The notes: a model not told the origin generated them from the sequence alone. 64,000 nt of DNA from Streptomyces sp. WM6386 (GCF_000972385.1 NZ_JXTE01000008.1:1-64000); one strand, 5' to 3'; shown: positions 24,705 to 32,430, counted from the stretch's first letter. Translations and numbers: made by a program.

Positions 24705-26312
24705 TTGGCGCAGAGCGTGCGCGGAGAGGTGCCCGCGGTCGAGGACACGATGTCCCTCACACCGCAGGACCCCAGACCGCCCGCCGGTCACGGCAGGGGA
24801 CGGCGCGGCAGAGGCGACCGCAGGCGGGGCCGGCGGTTCCTGCGCTGGGCGGCGATCGGGCTGGCGGTGGTCATAGTCGGCACCGCGGGCGCCGGATACC
24901 TCTACTACCGGCACCTGAACGGCAACCTGAGGAAAGACGACCTGAACATCGGCGACGAGAAGGACAGGGCGGCCAAGACGGAGGCGAACGCCGCCGGGCA
25001 GACGCCGCTGAACATCCTGTTGATCGGCTCGGACGCCCGGGACAACGCCGAGAACCAGAAGCTCGGCGGCGCCAAGGAGACGTACAACGCCGCGCCGCGC
25101 GCGGACGTCCAGATGCTGCTGCACGTGTCGGCGGACCGTTCCAACATGTCGGTGGTCAGCATGCCGCGCGACACCCTGGTCGGCATCCCGAAGTGCACGG
25201 ACCCGGACGACGACAAGGCCTACCCGGCGCTCACCTCGGCGATGACGAACCAGTCGCTGGGCCGGGGCGGCCCCGGCTGCACGGTGGCGACCTGGGAGAA
25301 GCTCACCGACATCCACATCGACCACTTCATCATGGTCGACTTCGCGGGCGTGGTGTCGATGGCGGACGCGATCGGCGGCGTGCCCGTCTGCGTGGACGCA
25401 AATATCCACTCGCACACCTCCTCCGGCAAGGGCTCGGGCCTGAAGCTCAAGAAGGGCACCACGCCCATCAAGGGCAAGCAGGCCCTGCAGTGGCTGCGCA
25501 CCCGGTACGGCTTCGAGGACAGCACCGACATCGCGCGGGCCAAGGCCCAGCACCAGTACATGAACTCGATGGTCCGCCAGCTGCGTGAGAACGCGACGCT
25601 GAACAGCCCGAACAAGCTGCGCAAGCTCGCCGAGACGGCCACCGAGGCGCTGACGGTGGACGACGGGCTGGGGTCGGTGACGAAGCTGTACGACCTGAGC
25701 AACGAGCTGCGCAAGGTCCCCACGAAGCGCATCACCATGACGACGATGCCGTGGCAGTACGCCTCGGACGGCAACCGGGTGGTGCCCAAGCCGGAGGAGG
25801 CGGAGAAGGTCTTCCGGCTCGTCCGTGAGGACATCGCCCTCGACGGCAAGGACAAGAAGAAGACCGCGACGGAGGACGAGACCTCCGACGACCCGGCGGC
25901 CGCGGACGACAAGATCGCCGTGCAGGTGCAGAACGGTACCCGGACCGGTACGGAGGCGGCAGCGAGCGGACGCGCCACCGATGTGACCGAGTTGCTCGTC
26001 GGCAAGGGCTTCACCGCGTCCAAGGCGGACTCCTCGGTGATCCTCAGCGAGGACAAGACCCTCGTCCGCTATCCGAGCGCCGACCTGGAGGGCGACGCCC
26101 AGCGGGTCGCCAAGTCCCTTGGGATCCCGATGAGTTCGGTGAAGAAGTCCACGGAGGTCTCCGGGGTCACGCTGGTCGTCGGTGCGGACTGGCGCTCGGC
26201 GACGAAGTACAAGGCCGCGAAGGAGGACGACTCGTTGCCCGAGTCGGACGACACCTTCAACGGCGCGGACACCAAGGCCTGTATGCACGTCGATCCCGAC
26301 TACACCTGGTAG
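24705..26312 (+). CDS. LCP family protein 4 with LytR_C domain
   Basis: About 535 residues and the closest relative of LCP3. A basic Arg/Gly-rich cytoplasmic part leads into a membrane helix (IGLAVVIVGTAGAGYLYY). The LCP domain follows, with LNILLIGSDARD, VVSMPRDTLVGIPKC, LGRGGPGCTVATWEKLTD and WLRTRYGFEDSTDIARAKAQ, and a LytR_C domain (IAVQVQNGTRTG) closes the protein. The function is inferred as attachment of teichoic-type or other anionic polymers to the wall. TTG 24705 is preferred: GGGAGGA lies seven bases upstream and the first residues align with LCP3. ATG 24750 and the far upstream 24501 are alternatives. It is followed by the promoter region of the small exported protein genes. Confidence 0.88.
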   Translation: MAQSVRGEVPAVEDTMSLTPQDPRPPAGHGRGRRGRGDRRRGRRFLRWAAIGLAVVIVGTAGAGYLYYRHLNGNLRKDDLNIGDEKDRAAKTEANAAGQTPLNILLIGSDARDNAENQKLGGAKETYNAAPRADVQMLLHVSADRSNMSVVSMPRDTLVGIPKCTDPDDDKAYPALTSAMTNQSLGRGGPGCTVATWEKLTDIHIDHFIMVDFAGVVSMADAIGGVPVCVDANIHSHTSSGKGSGLKLKKGTTPIKGKQALQWLRTRYGFEDSTDIARAKAQHQYMNSMVRQLRENATLNSPNKLRKLAETATEALTVDDGLGSVTKLYDLSNELRKVPTKRITMTTMPWQYASDGNRVVPKPEEAEKVFRLVREDIALDGKDKKKTATEDETSDDPAAADDKIAVQVQNGTRTGTEAAASGRATDVTELLVGKGFTASKADSSVILSEDKTLVRYPSADLEGDAQRVAKSLGIPMSSVKKSTEVSGVTLVVGADWRSATKYKAAKEDDSLPESDDTFNGADTKACMHVDPDYTW

Positions 26313-26375
26313 CAGCCTCCCCCTGAGAGCGCTTTCGGCCAGGTGATCAATTTCTGGCCAATGCTTTACACCGTG

Positions 26376-26400
26376 GTCATGTTTGTTACTTGAACATGAC
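26376..26400 (+). promoter_or_regulatory. Inverted repeat in the promoter region of the first tandem HCG gene
   Basis: GTCATGTT (26376-26383) and AACATGAC (26393-26400) are perfect inverted complements spaced by nine bases in an AT-rich island. The right arm extends into GAACATGACAGGATCTTTA (26392-26410), which recurs with two changes at 28592-28610 before another gene of the same family. A TTTACA box lies at 26364-26369. The arrangement suggests a shared operator or activator site. Confidence 0.5.
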
Positions 26401-26457
26401 AGGATCTTTAGCGATCTTCGACCACGACCGAAGCAACAAGCGCTCCAGGGGGAGAAG

Positions 26458-26904
26458 TTGAAGCTCAAGAGCAAGGCCGCTAGATACATCACGTCCCTGG
26501 CGATGATGCTGTCCGCGATCGCCGGCTACTCACTGGTCACGGCTCCGGCCGCCAGCGCCGCCACCTACGGCTGCAACGGATCCCAGATCGACAGTTGGAA
26601 CAACACCTACAACGGCACCACGTACGCCAAGACCTACCTGTTCTGGGACGGCACGTACAACTGCGTCGCCGCCGTGAAACAGGGCTCCTATTACGGCGTC
26701 CGTTCGCGTATCGCCGTGGATGCCTGGACGGACAAGGACGGCTACGTCTCGCCGGGTGACGACGGCCAGTACCTCTACTACGCGAGCTTCAAGTTCTACG
26801 GCAAGGGCCGCTGCATCGCCGTCGAGACCGACGTGTGGAGCCTGAGCGGCAGCAACATCATCCAGGACCACGTGCCGAACTCCGGCTACTTCCACTGCGG
26901 TTGA
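26458..26904 (+). CDS. Exported four-cysteine HCG protein, YLxWDGTYNC type, copy 1
   Basis: 148-residue precursor with a basic start (KLKSKAAR), a hydrophobic core and cleavage near PAASA. The mature part has four cysteines: YGCNGS, DGTYNCVAA, GRCIAVE and the final HCG. It shares YLFWDGTYNC, GSYYGVRSR and the IIQDHVPNSGYFHCG end with the genes at 26919 and 28691, and more distantly the SapA pattern. I know of no function. The TTG start at 26458 follows AGGGGGAG and aligns with the start of the next paralogue; the open frame from 26383 adds residues that do not align. The next gene begins 14 bases after its stop. Confidence 0.75.
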   Translation: MKLKSKAARYITSLAMMLSAIAGYSLVTAPAASAATYGCNGSQIDSWNNTYNGTTYAKTYLFWDGTYNCVAAVKQGSYYGVRSRIAVDAWTDKDGYVSPGDDGQYLYYASFKFYGKGRCIAVETDVWSLSGSNIIQDHVPNSGYFHCG

Positions 26905-26918
26905 GAACGGAATCCGAC

Positions 26919-27368
26919 ATGAGCATCCTCAAGTCCAAGGCCGCCCGCTGGCTGACGAGTACCGCGGTCCTGCTCGGTGTCGCCGTGGCGGGCCCCGTGG
27001 CCACCGCGCCGGCCGCTTCGGCCGCGTCGGGCAGCTGCTCCGGCAGCGTCATCGACACCCTCAAGCACTACAACTACAACGGCACCCACGTGGCGACGTC
27101 CTACCTGTACTGGGACGGCACCTACAACTGTGTCCGCGCCGACAAAGTCGGCTCGTACTACGGCGTCAGCTCGCGCATGTCGCTGACTATCTACAGCCAG
27201 AAGGGCGGCGCGGACCCGGACAGCGGGTACTTCAAGTACTACGCGGGCCCGGTCAAGGTGAACGGCCAGAACACCTGCATCGCCTTCGAGCTCGACATGT
27301 GGAGCACCAGCGGCGCGGACATGCTCCAGGACCGGGTTCCGGCCGGCGGCTACAACCACTGCGGCTGA
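26919..27368 (+). CDS. Exported four-cysteine HCG protein, YLxWDGTYNC type, copy 2
   Basis: 149-residue precursor with signal peptide (basic ILKSKAAR, hydrophobic core, TAPAASAAS cleavage region). Mature cysteines lie in GSCSGS, DGTYNCVRA, NTCIAFE and the terminal HCG. It is clearly paralogous to the gene just upstream and to the one at 28691; SYLYWDGTYNC, GSYYGVSSRM and FKYYAGPV are shared. FKYYAGPV is also found in the SapA-like neighbours, linking the two subfamilies. ATG 26919 has only a weak purine-rich box, and with a 14-base gap the gene may depend on translation of the upstream one. A strong terminator follows at 27381. Confidence 0.78.
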   Translation: MSILKSKAARWLTSTAVLLGVAVAGPVATAPAASAASGSCSGSVIDTLKHYNYNGTHVATSYLYWDGTYNCVRADKVGSYYGVSSRMSLTIYSQKGGADPDSGYFKYYAGPVKVNGQNTCIAFELDMWSTSGADMLQDRVPAGGYNHCG

Positions 27369-27380
27369 ACTCGCTCATGA

Positions 27381-27410
27381 CCAAGGCCCTTCTCCTCGGA
27401 AGGGCCTTGG
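27381..27410 (+). terminator. Terminator after the first HCG gene pair
   Basis: CCAAGGCCCTTC (27381-27392) and GAAGGGCCTTGG (27399-27410) form a perfect 12-bp stem with a six-base loop, 12 bases after the stop. It marks the end of the two-gene unit 26458-27368. Confidence 0.85.
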
Positions 27411-27462
27411 CGCTCATGAACTGACCACACCCGTCGCACGGGACACTGACAGGGACTCAAAC

Positions 27463-27882
27463 ATGCTCAGACTGAAGCGACTCGGCTCCGCCGCGGCCGT
27501 CATCGGCCTCACCGTTGCCGGAACGGTCGCCGCCACCGGCACCGCCTCGGCGGCCTCCTACAACGGCGCCTGCGGATCCGGCTACAGCGTGATCGACACG
27601 AAGGACGTCGGCGACGGAACCGCCTACCTCACCTACAACAGCTCCAGCGGCAAGAACTGCGTCGTCACCGTCTCCGACAAACCGGGCACCACCATGCTCC
27701 TGGACGCCCGCGTGCGGCTGCACCGCACCAACCTCGACTGGGCGGACAGCGAGTACGACGCGGGCTTCTTCAAGTACTACGCCGGCCCGGTCTACGCCTC
27801 CGCCGCAGGCAGGTGCATCGACTGGGGCGGCAATGCAGGCACCGAAACCTGGCATGTCAACTACAACGTGCACTGCGGCTGA
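27463..27882 (+). CDS. SapA-like exported four-cysteine protein, copy 2
   Basis: 139-residue precursor with signal peptide ending at TASAAS. The mature region of about 110 residues contains YNGACGSGYSVI, YLTYNSSSGKNCVVTV, KYYAGPVYASAAGRCIDWGG and the HCG end, with four cysteines in all. This is the pattern I associate with spore-associated protein A of Streptomyces, an exported protein of unknown activity. It is a recent duplicate of the gene 536 bases downstream, including the upstream sequence CACTGACAGGGA(C/T)TCAAAC before the ATG. ACAGGG is the probable ribosome binding site. It is followed by an imperfect terminator. Confidence 0.8.
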   Translation: MLRLKRLGSAAAVIGLTVAGTVAATGTASAASYNGACGSGYSVIDTKDVGDGTAYLTYNSSSGKNCVVTVSDKPGTTMLLDARVRLHRTNLDWADSEYDAGFFKYYAGPVYASAAGRCIDWGGNAGTETWHVNYNVHCG

Positions 27883-27906
27883 GCCCTGTCGGCCATCGAC
27901 ACATGG

Positions 27907-27944
27907 CGAAGGCTCCTGAACACCACCCCCAAGAGGGGCCGTCG
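27907..27944 (+). terminator. Imperfect terminator after SapA-like copy 2
   Basis: CGAAGGCTCCT (27907-27917) and AGGGGCCGTCG (27934-27944) pair over 11 positions with one mismatch and one G-T pair. It corresponds in place to the perfect hairpin at 28443-28480 after the duplicate gene and so looks like a decaying copy of it. Confidence 0.5.
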
Positions 27945-27998
27945 GCACTCATGAAATGATCACACTCATACCTACAACGCACTGACAGGGATTCAAAC

Positions 27999-28418
27999 AT
28001 GCTTGAGCTCAGGAGACTTGGCTCCGTCGCGGCCGTCATCGGCCTCGCTGCCGCCGGAACGATCGCCGCCACCGGTACCGCCTCGGCGGCTTCCTACAAC
28101 GGCGCCTGCGGGTCCGGCTACGGCGTGATCGACACCATGGACGTCGGCGACGGAATCGCCTACCTCACCTACAACAGCGCCAGTGGCAAGAACTGCGTCG
28201 TCACTCTCACCGACACCCAGGGGACGCCCACGATCCTGGGCGCCAACCTGCGGCTGCACCGCACCGACAACGTGTGGAAGGACAGCGAGTACGACAACGG
28301 CACCTACAAGTACTACGCGGGCCCGGTCTACGCCTCCGCCGCGGGCAGGTGCATCGACTGGGGCGGCCACGCAGCCTCCAACTACACGCGCATCGACTAC
28401 GGCGTCCACTGCGGCTGA
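27999..28418 (+). CDS. SapA-like exported four-cysteine protein, copy 3
   Basis: 139 residues, the tandem twin of the gene at 27463. It has the same signal peptide type (AATGTASAAS), YNGACGSGYGVI, YLTYNSASGKNCVVTL, KYYAGPVYASAAGRCIDWGG and a terminal HCG with four cysteines. Differences cluster in the middle loop (DNVWKDSEYDNGTYKYY) and near the end (ASNYTRIDYGV), so the scaffold is held while surface loops vary. Export is inferred from the signal sequence. ACAGGG precedes the ATG by the same distance as in the twin. A perfect terminator follows. Confidence 0.8.
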   Translation: MLELRRLGSVAAVIGLAAAGTIAATGTASAASYNGACGSGYGVIDTMDVGDGIAYLTYNSASGKNCVVTLTDTQGTPTILGANLRLHRTDNVWKDSEYDNGTYKYYAGPVYASAAGRCIDWGGHAASNYTRIDYGVHCG

Positions 28419-28442
28419 GCCCCACCGGCCATCGGCCCATGA

Positions 28443-28480
28443 CGAAGGCCCCTTCCCCGCTGCCCTGGTAGGGGCCTTCG
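28443..28480 (+). terminator. Terminator after SapA-like copy 3
   Basis: CGAAGGCCCCT (28443-28453) pairs perfectly with AGGGGCCTTCG (28470-28480) around a 16-base loop, 24 bases past the stop. Confidence 0.8.
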
Positions 28481-28591
28481 GTCCGCGCCGGCCTGCGGAA
28501 TCGCGCTCATCGTGAGGGTCATTCCGCTTTTATCAGCCAATTGAGATTGATCTTCAGCCATCAATGAACGTAAATGATCATTTAATGACCG

Positions 28592-28610
28592 GAACATGAC
28601 AGCATTTTTA
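28592..28610 (+). promoter_or_regulatory. Repeat of the GAACATGACAG element upstream of the last HCG gene
   Basis: GAACATGACAGCATTTTTA matches 26392-26410 at 17 of 19 positions, here 81 bases before the ATG at 28691. It lies in a strikingly AT-rich stretch (about 28510-28612). Only a degenerate left arm (TCATTT) of the inverted repeat is visible. Shared control with the gene at 26458 is inferred. Confidence 0.45.
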
Positions 28611-28690
28611 TGCCGTTCACGGGGGCTTCAGGAGATCCCATGTCGAGGTGGGCGGCTCCATTGCGTCTCGAGATGAGAGGTCTCCAACTG

Positions 28691-29158
28691 ATGTCCAAGC
28701 GCGTCAAGTTCAGAGCTACCCGTTGGATCACCACCGCGGCGATGACCCTCGGCCTGGGCGTCGCGGTCCCCATGGCCGTCGCCCCCACCGCGTCCGCCGC
28801 CGCTACCGCTGGCTGCAGCGGGAGCTTGATCGACCAGATCAAGCACTACGACTACTCGGTGAGCTCGCACCCGCTCGTCGCCACGACCTACCTGTACTGG
28901 GACGGCACCTACAACTGTGCGAGGTCCGTCAAGGCGGGCTCCTACTACGGCGTCAGTTCCCGCATGAACCTGGACCTGTGGTCCAAGGCCGGCGGGCACG
29001 ACAACGACAACGGCTACTTCAGCTACGAGGCAGGCCCCGTCACGGTGTACGGCAAGAACACCTGCATCAACTTCGAGCTGGACATGTGGAAGCCCAACGG
29101 TGGCGCCAACTTCCTGCAGGACCACGTCCCCCCGTCGGGCTACTTCCACTGCGGCTGA
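28691..29158 (+). CDS. Exported four-cysteine HCG protein, YLxWDGTYNC type, copy 3
   Basis: 155-residue precursor. The basic N-terminus KRVKFRATR leads into a hydrophobic core and cleavage around TASAAA. Mature cysteines are in AGCSGS, DGTYNCARS, NTCINFE and the terminal FHCG. It shares TYLYWDGTYNC, GSYYGVSSRMNLDL and LQDHVPPSGYFHCG with the genes at 26458 and 26919. ATG 28691 follows GAGAGG by ten bases; the frame is open from 28610 but the extra residues do not align with the paralogues. It is the last member of the six-protein group and ends at a very strong terminator. Activity unknown. Confidence 0.78.
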   Translation: MSKRVKFRATRWITTAAMTLGLGVAVPMAVAPTASAAATAGCSGSLIDQIKHYDYSVSSHPLVATTYLYWDGTYNCARSVKAGSYYGVSSRMNLDLWSKAGGHDNDNGYFSYEAGPVTVYGKNTCINFELDMWKPNGGANFLQDHVPPSGYFHCG

Positions 29159-29168
29159 CGTCCGGGGG

Positions 29169-29209
29169 GAGTGATGGTTGCCGTGGCACAGCCGCGGCAA
29201 CCATCACTC
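29169..29209. terminator. Strong terminator closing the HCG cluster
   Basis: GAGTGATGGTTGCCG (29169-29183) and CGGCAACCATCACTC (29195-29209) form a perfect 15-bp stem with an 11-base loop, followed by TTAT. It lies between convergent genes and may serve both. Confidence 0.88.
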
Positions 29210-29226
29210 TTATGACGACCGTTCCC

Positions 29227-30279
29227 TCACGAAGCCGCGTCGACCCTGCGCACCGCCGGACGCCGCGAGGCGATGACCCTCCGCGCCAGTGACCTGGGGC
29301 TGGTCAGGAAGCCGTAGCCCCACGACATGTGCATGGTGGCGAGGGCGACCGGGATCTGGAGGCGTGCCTTCAGGGACAGGCCCCTGCCCGCGGGCAGCGA
29401 CCCGAGGGCGATCGCCGCGAGATAGCCGCCGGGGATCACGAAGCCGAGCGGGGTCAGGGCCGCACCCACCACGATCCCCGCCGCGATCGCGCACACCGCG
29501 ACCGGCGGCGCGAGGTAGCGCAGGTTGATGGAGCCGGAGTGGTAGCGGGCGACGACGTGCCGCCAACGGCCGTAGTCCTTGTACTGCTTGGCGAGCGCCT
29601 TCACCGACGGCCTCGGGCGATACGACACCCTGAGCTCCGGCGAGAACCAGATCAGCCCGCCCGCCTCACGGATGCGGAAGTTCAGCTCCCAGTCCTGGGC
29701 GCGGATGAACTCCTCGTTGTAGCCGCCCTGTTGCTCCAGCGCCGCGCGCCGGAACACCCCGAGATAGACGGTGTCCGCCGGCCCGGCCTCGCCGCCCGTG
29801 TGGAACGCGGCGTTGCCGACCCCGATCTTCGAGGTCATCGCGGCGGCGACCGCGTGCTCCCAGTCGTTCTCGCCCTCGGCGTGCATGATGCCGCCGACGT
29901 TCTGCGCGCCGGTCTCCTCCAGGAGCCGTACGGCGGCCGCGATGTAGTCCGGGGAGAGCATGCCGTGGCCGTCGACGCGGACCACGATCGGATGGCGGGA
30001 GGCCTTGATCGCGGCGTTGAGGGCGGCGGGCGTGCGGCCGGTCGGGTTCGGGACGGTGTGGACACGTCCGTTCGCATGGGACGCAGTGTCGCGTACGAGC
30101 TCGGCGGCGATCTCGTCCGTGCGGTCCTTGGACGGACCGAGGGCGATCACGATCTCCAGCTCGCCGGCGTACTCCTGCGCGAGGATCGCTTGGACGGCTC
30201 CGCGCAGATGCCGTTCCTCGTCGAGGACGGGCATGATCACAGACACGGCGGGGAGCTGCACGTCGGACTTGGCGTTCAT
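29227..30279 (-). CDS. Family 2 glycosyltransferase
   Basis: 350-residue membrane-associated glycosyltransferase. The GT-A domain starts VSVIMPVLDEERHLRGAV, continues with VVRVDGHGMLSPDYI (acidic residue at the metal site) and has the acceptor-side FIRAQDWELNFRIRE motif with the expected acidic residues. Two hydrophobic segments near 265-320 anchor it to the membrane. It probably builds a cell-surface glycan, in keeping with the LCP enzymes on both sides that attach such polymers; sugar and linkage are unknown. It is divergent from LCP5, with start codons about 126 bases apart. ATG 30279 starts a natural N-terminus. Confidence 0.88.
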   Translation of the reverse strand: MNAKSDVQLPAVSVIMPVLDEERHLRGAVQAILAQEYAGELEIVIALGPSKDRTDEIAAELVRDTASHANGRVHTVPNPTGRTPAALNAAIKASRHPIVVRVDGHGMLSPDYIAAAVRLLEETGAQNVGGIMHAEGENDWEHAVAAAMTSKIGVGNAAFHTGGEAGPADTVYLGVFRRAALEQQGGYNEEFIRAQDWELNFRIREAGGLIWFSPELRVSYRPRPSVKALAKQYKDYGRWRHVVARYHSGSINLRYLAPPVAVCAIAAGIVVGAALTPLGFVIPGGYLAAIALGSLPAGRGLSLKARLQIPVALATMHMSWGYGFLTSPRSLARRVIASRRPAVRRVDAAS

Positions 30280-30405
30280 AGGGGGCTCACGTTACCGCGA
30301 ACGGGGGACACCGATGCGCCCCGCCCGGGTGGTTCCGGTGGCCGCAGATCGTATGGGCCTACGGTGCTGATGATCCCACGTACGGCCCTCGCGGAGGTGT
30401 CCCCC

Positions 30406-31848
30406 ATGCCCACGCCGCCCCGCCGCTCCCCCACCCACCGGCCCCGACCACGGCCGCCCGTACGACGGCGGAAACCTCGTTGGGCCGCTCGGGCGGTGAC
30501 GACGCTCTCCGTGGTGATTCTCGCCTCGGCCGGGATCGGACACGCGGTGCTCTCCAGCCTGGACGCGGACATCGCGCGCGTGGACCCCTTCAAGGACATG
30601 AAGAACCGGCCCAGAGCCGGCCACGGCATGAACGTGCTGCTGGTCGGCACCGACGGCCGGGACAAGATCACCGAGGCCGAGCGGCAGAAGTACCGGCTCG
30701 GTGGCGCCCCCTGCCACTGCACCGACACGGTCATGATCGTGCACATCTCGGAGGACCGGGAGCGGGCGAGCGTGGTGAGCCTGCCGCGCGACTCGTACGC
30801 CATGACCCCGGCGCACACCGACCGGACCACCGGCAAACCGCACCACGGCCACCCCGTCAAGCTCAACGCGGCGTACGCGGAGGGCGGCCCGAACCTCACC
30901 GTGCGCACGGTCGAGAACATGACCCATGTGAAGATCGACCACTATCTGGAGGTCGACTTCACCAGCTTCATGAAGACGGTCGACGTGCTCGGCGGCGTGA
31001 AGATCTGTACCGCCGACCCACTGAAGGACGCGTACACCGGACTCGACCTCCCCGCCGGAACCCACACGCTCATGGGCGGCGAGGCCCTTCAGTACGTCCG
31101 CTCCCGGCACATCGACGGCGCCGCCGACCTCGGCCGGATGAAGCGCCAGCAGCGGTTCATGGCCGCGCTGATCGACCGGGCCACCTCCTCCGGGATCCTG
31201 CTGAACCCGATGAAGTTCCGGGACATCACCCGGGCCGTGCTCGGCTCGGTACGCGCCGACAAGGGCTTCGGCACGGACGAACTGCTGGACCTCGGACGGG
31301 CGATGCGCAACTTCTCCCCCTCCTCCTCGGAGTTCACCACGGTCCCGATCGGGCAGATGGGATACGCCGTGAAAGGCGTCGGTTCCACCCTGAAGTGGGA
31401 CCCCAAGAAGTCGGGCCGCCTCTTCCAGGCCCTGCGCGACGACAGGCCGCTGGCCGCGCACAAGCCCAGGAGCACGGCCGTACGCGTGGGGGTGGCCCCG
31501 CAGCAGATCCGCGTCCAGGTCGAGAACGGCACCGCCACCGCCGGTCTCGGCAAGCGCGTCGACTCCCAGCTCGCCGCGACCGGCTTCCGCACCACCCGCC
31601 AGCCGGTGACCTCCACGAACCGCACCGTCAAGCGCACGGTCGTCGCCTACGACCCCCGCTGGGACCGCTCCGCGAAGTCCCTCGCGGCGGCCCTGCCGGG
31701 CAGCGAACTGCGGGCGGTGACGGGACAGGGACCGGTCCTGAAGGTGATCGCCGGGGCGGACTTCGAGAAGGTGCGCAAGGTGCGGGCGGAGGATCCGTAT
31801 CAGGGGGAGTTCGGGGTGGTCACGGGGGATGAGGTGGGGTGCCTGTAG
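30406..31848 (+). CDS. LCP family protein 5 with LytR_C domain
   Basis: 480 residues. A Pro/Arg-rich cytoplasmic head is followed by one membrane helix (about 32-52) and an LCP domain with MNVLLVGTDGRD, CTDTVMIVH, VVSLPRDSYAMTP, VKLNAAYAEGGPNLTVRTVE and YVRSRHIDGAADLGRMKRQQ. The LytR_C domain begins near residue 365 (IRVQVENGTATAGLG). The KLNAAYA..GG motif, also found in LCP6, differs from LCP1-4, so these two form a separate subgroup. ATG 30406 has a perfect GGAGGTG six bases upstream; the open frame extends a thousand bases further but is antisense to the glycosyltransferase there. Confidence 0.9.
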   Translation: MPTPPRRSPTHRPRPRPPVRRRKPRWAARAVTTLSVVILASAGIGHAVLSSLDADIARVDPFKDMKNRPRAGHGMNVLLVGTDGRDKITEAERQKYRLGGAPCHCTDTVMIVHISEDRERASVVSLPRDSYAMTPAHTDRTTGKPHHGHPVKLNAAYAEGGPNLTVRTVENMTHVKIDHYLEVDFTSFMKTVDVLGGVKICTADPLKDAYTGLDLPAGTHTLMGGEALQYVRSRHIDGAADLGRMKRQQRFMAALIDRATSSGILLNPMKFRDITRAVLGSVRADKGFGTDELLDLGRAMRNFSPSSSEFTTVPIGQMGYAVKGVGSTLKWDPKKSGRLFQALRDDRPLAAHKPRSTAVRVGVAPQQIRVQVENGTATAGLGKRVDSQLAATGFRTTRQPVTSTNRTVKRTVVAYDPRWDRSAKSLAAALPGSELRAVTGQGPVLKVIAGADFEKVRKVRAEDPYQGEFGVVTGDEVGCL

Positions 31849-32018
31849 GCACGCCGTCATCCCGATGGCCCTTCCTGGAGAAATAGCCGGGACCGCACGA
31901 TTGCGTCGCTTACGTTCCGGATTGTTGCCGTCCGCCCGATGGCGCCCCGCGCCGTCCGGGCGTAGGACGGAAGGGCGACGGAGCCCGGCCCGGGCTCCCG
32001 CACCCCCCAGGAGGAGCC

Positions 32019-32378
32019 ATGACCCAGCCCGGAATGACCGCGATGAGCAAGGAGATGCAGGACTGCGTCGAGGCGTGCATGTCCTGCCACAGCATCTGCG
32101 AGGAGACCATGAGCTCCTGCATGCAGATGGGCGGCCAGGCCCAGATGCAGATCATGCGCGCGCTCATGGACTGCGCCGAGACGACCCGCATGTGCGCGGA
32201 CATGATGATGCGCCGCTCGCCGATGTCGGCGGAGATGTGCGCGATGTGCGCCAAGGCCTGTGAGATGTGCGCGGAGGCGTGTATGGGCATGCCGGACGAC
32301 GAACAGATGATGCGCTGCGCCGAGGCGTGTCGTCGCTGCGCGGAGATGTGCCGGACGATGGCGGGCGCCACGATGTGA
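32019..32378 (+). CDS. Four-helix-bundle copper-binding (Csp-like) protein
   Basis: 119-residue protein extraordinarily rich in Cys and Met. Regular CxxxC and CxxC spacing, such as CVEACMSCHSIC, CAMCAKACEMCAEAC and CAEACRRCAEMC, matches the DUF326/Csp family, whose members form four-helix bundles packed with cysteines that store many Cu(I) ions. No signal peptide is seen, so a cytosolic store is expected. An AGGAGG box precedes ATG 32019, and an 8-bp hairpin lies at 31980-31998 in the leader. It has its own terminator. The CopCD and cupredoxin genes at 38-42 kb suggest a regional concentration of copper functions, although no copper sensor is present. Confidence 0.88.
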   Translation: MTQPGMTAMSKEMQDCVEACMSCHSICEETMSSCMQMGGQAQMQIMRALMDCAETTRMCADMMMRRSPMSAEMCAMCAKACEMCAEACMGMPDDEQMMRCAEACRRCAEMCRTMAGATM

Positions 32379-32396
32379 GGCGGGCCTGAGGCCGTT

Positions 32397-32424
32397 CCAG
32401 GGGCACCCTGCGGGGTGCCCCTGG
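32397..32424 (+). terminator. Terminator after the Csp-like gene
   Basis: CCAGGGGCACCC (32397-32408) and GGGTGCCCCTGG (32413-32424) form a perfect 12-bp stem with a TGCG tetraloop, followed by TCCTTT. It lies 18 bases past the stop. Confidence 0.88.
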
Positions 32425-32430
32425 TCCTTT

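Noticed and set aside
27411..28480. The SapA-like repeat as a mobile element
   Set aside because: No transposase, terminal inverted repeats or target duplications; simple tandem duplication explains it.
26458..29158. The small cysteine proteins as RiPP or lantibiotic precursors
   Set aside because: They carry Sec signal peptides and large folded-looking mature parts, and no modification enzyme, protease or ABC exporter is nearby.
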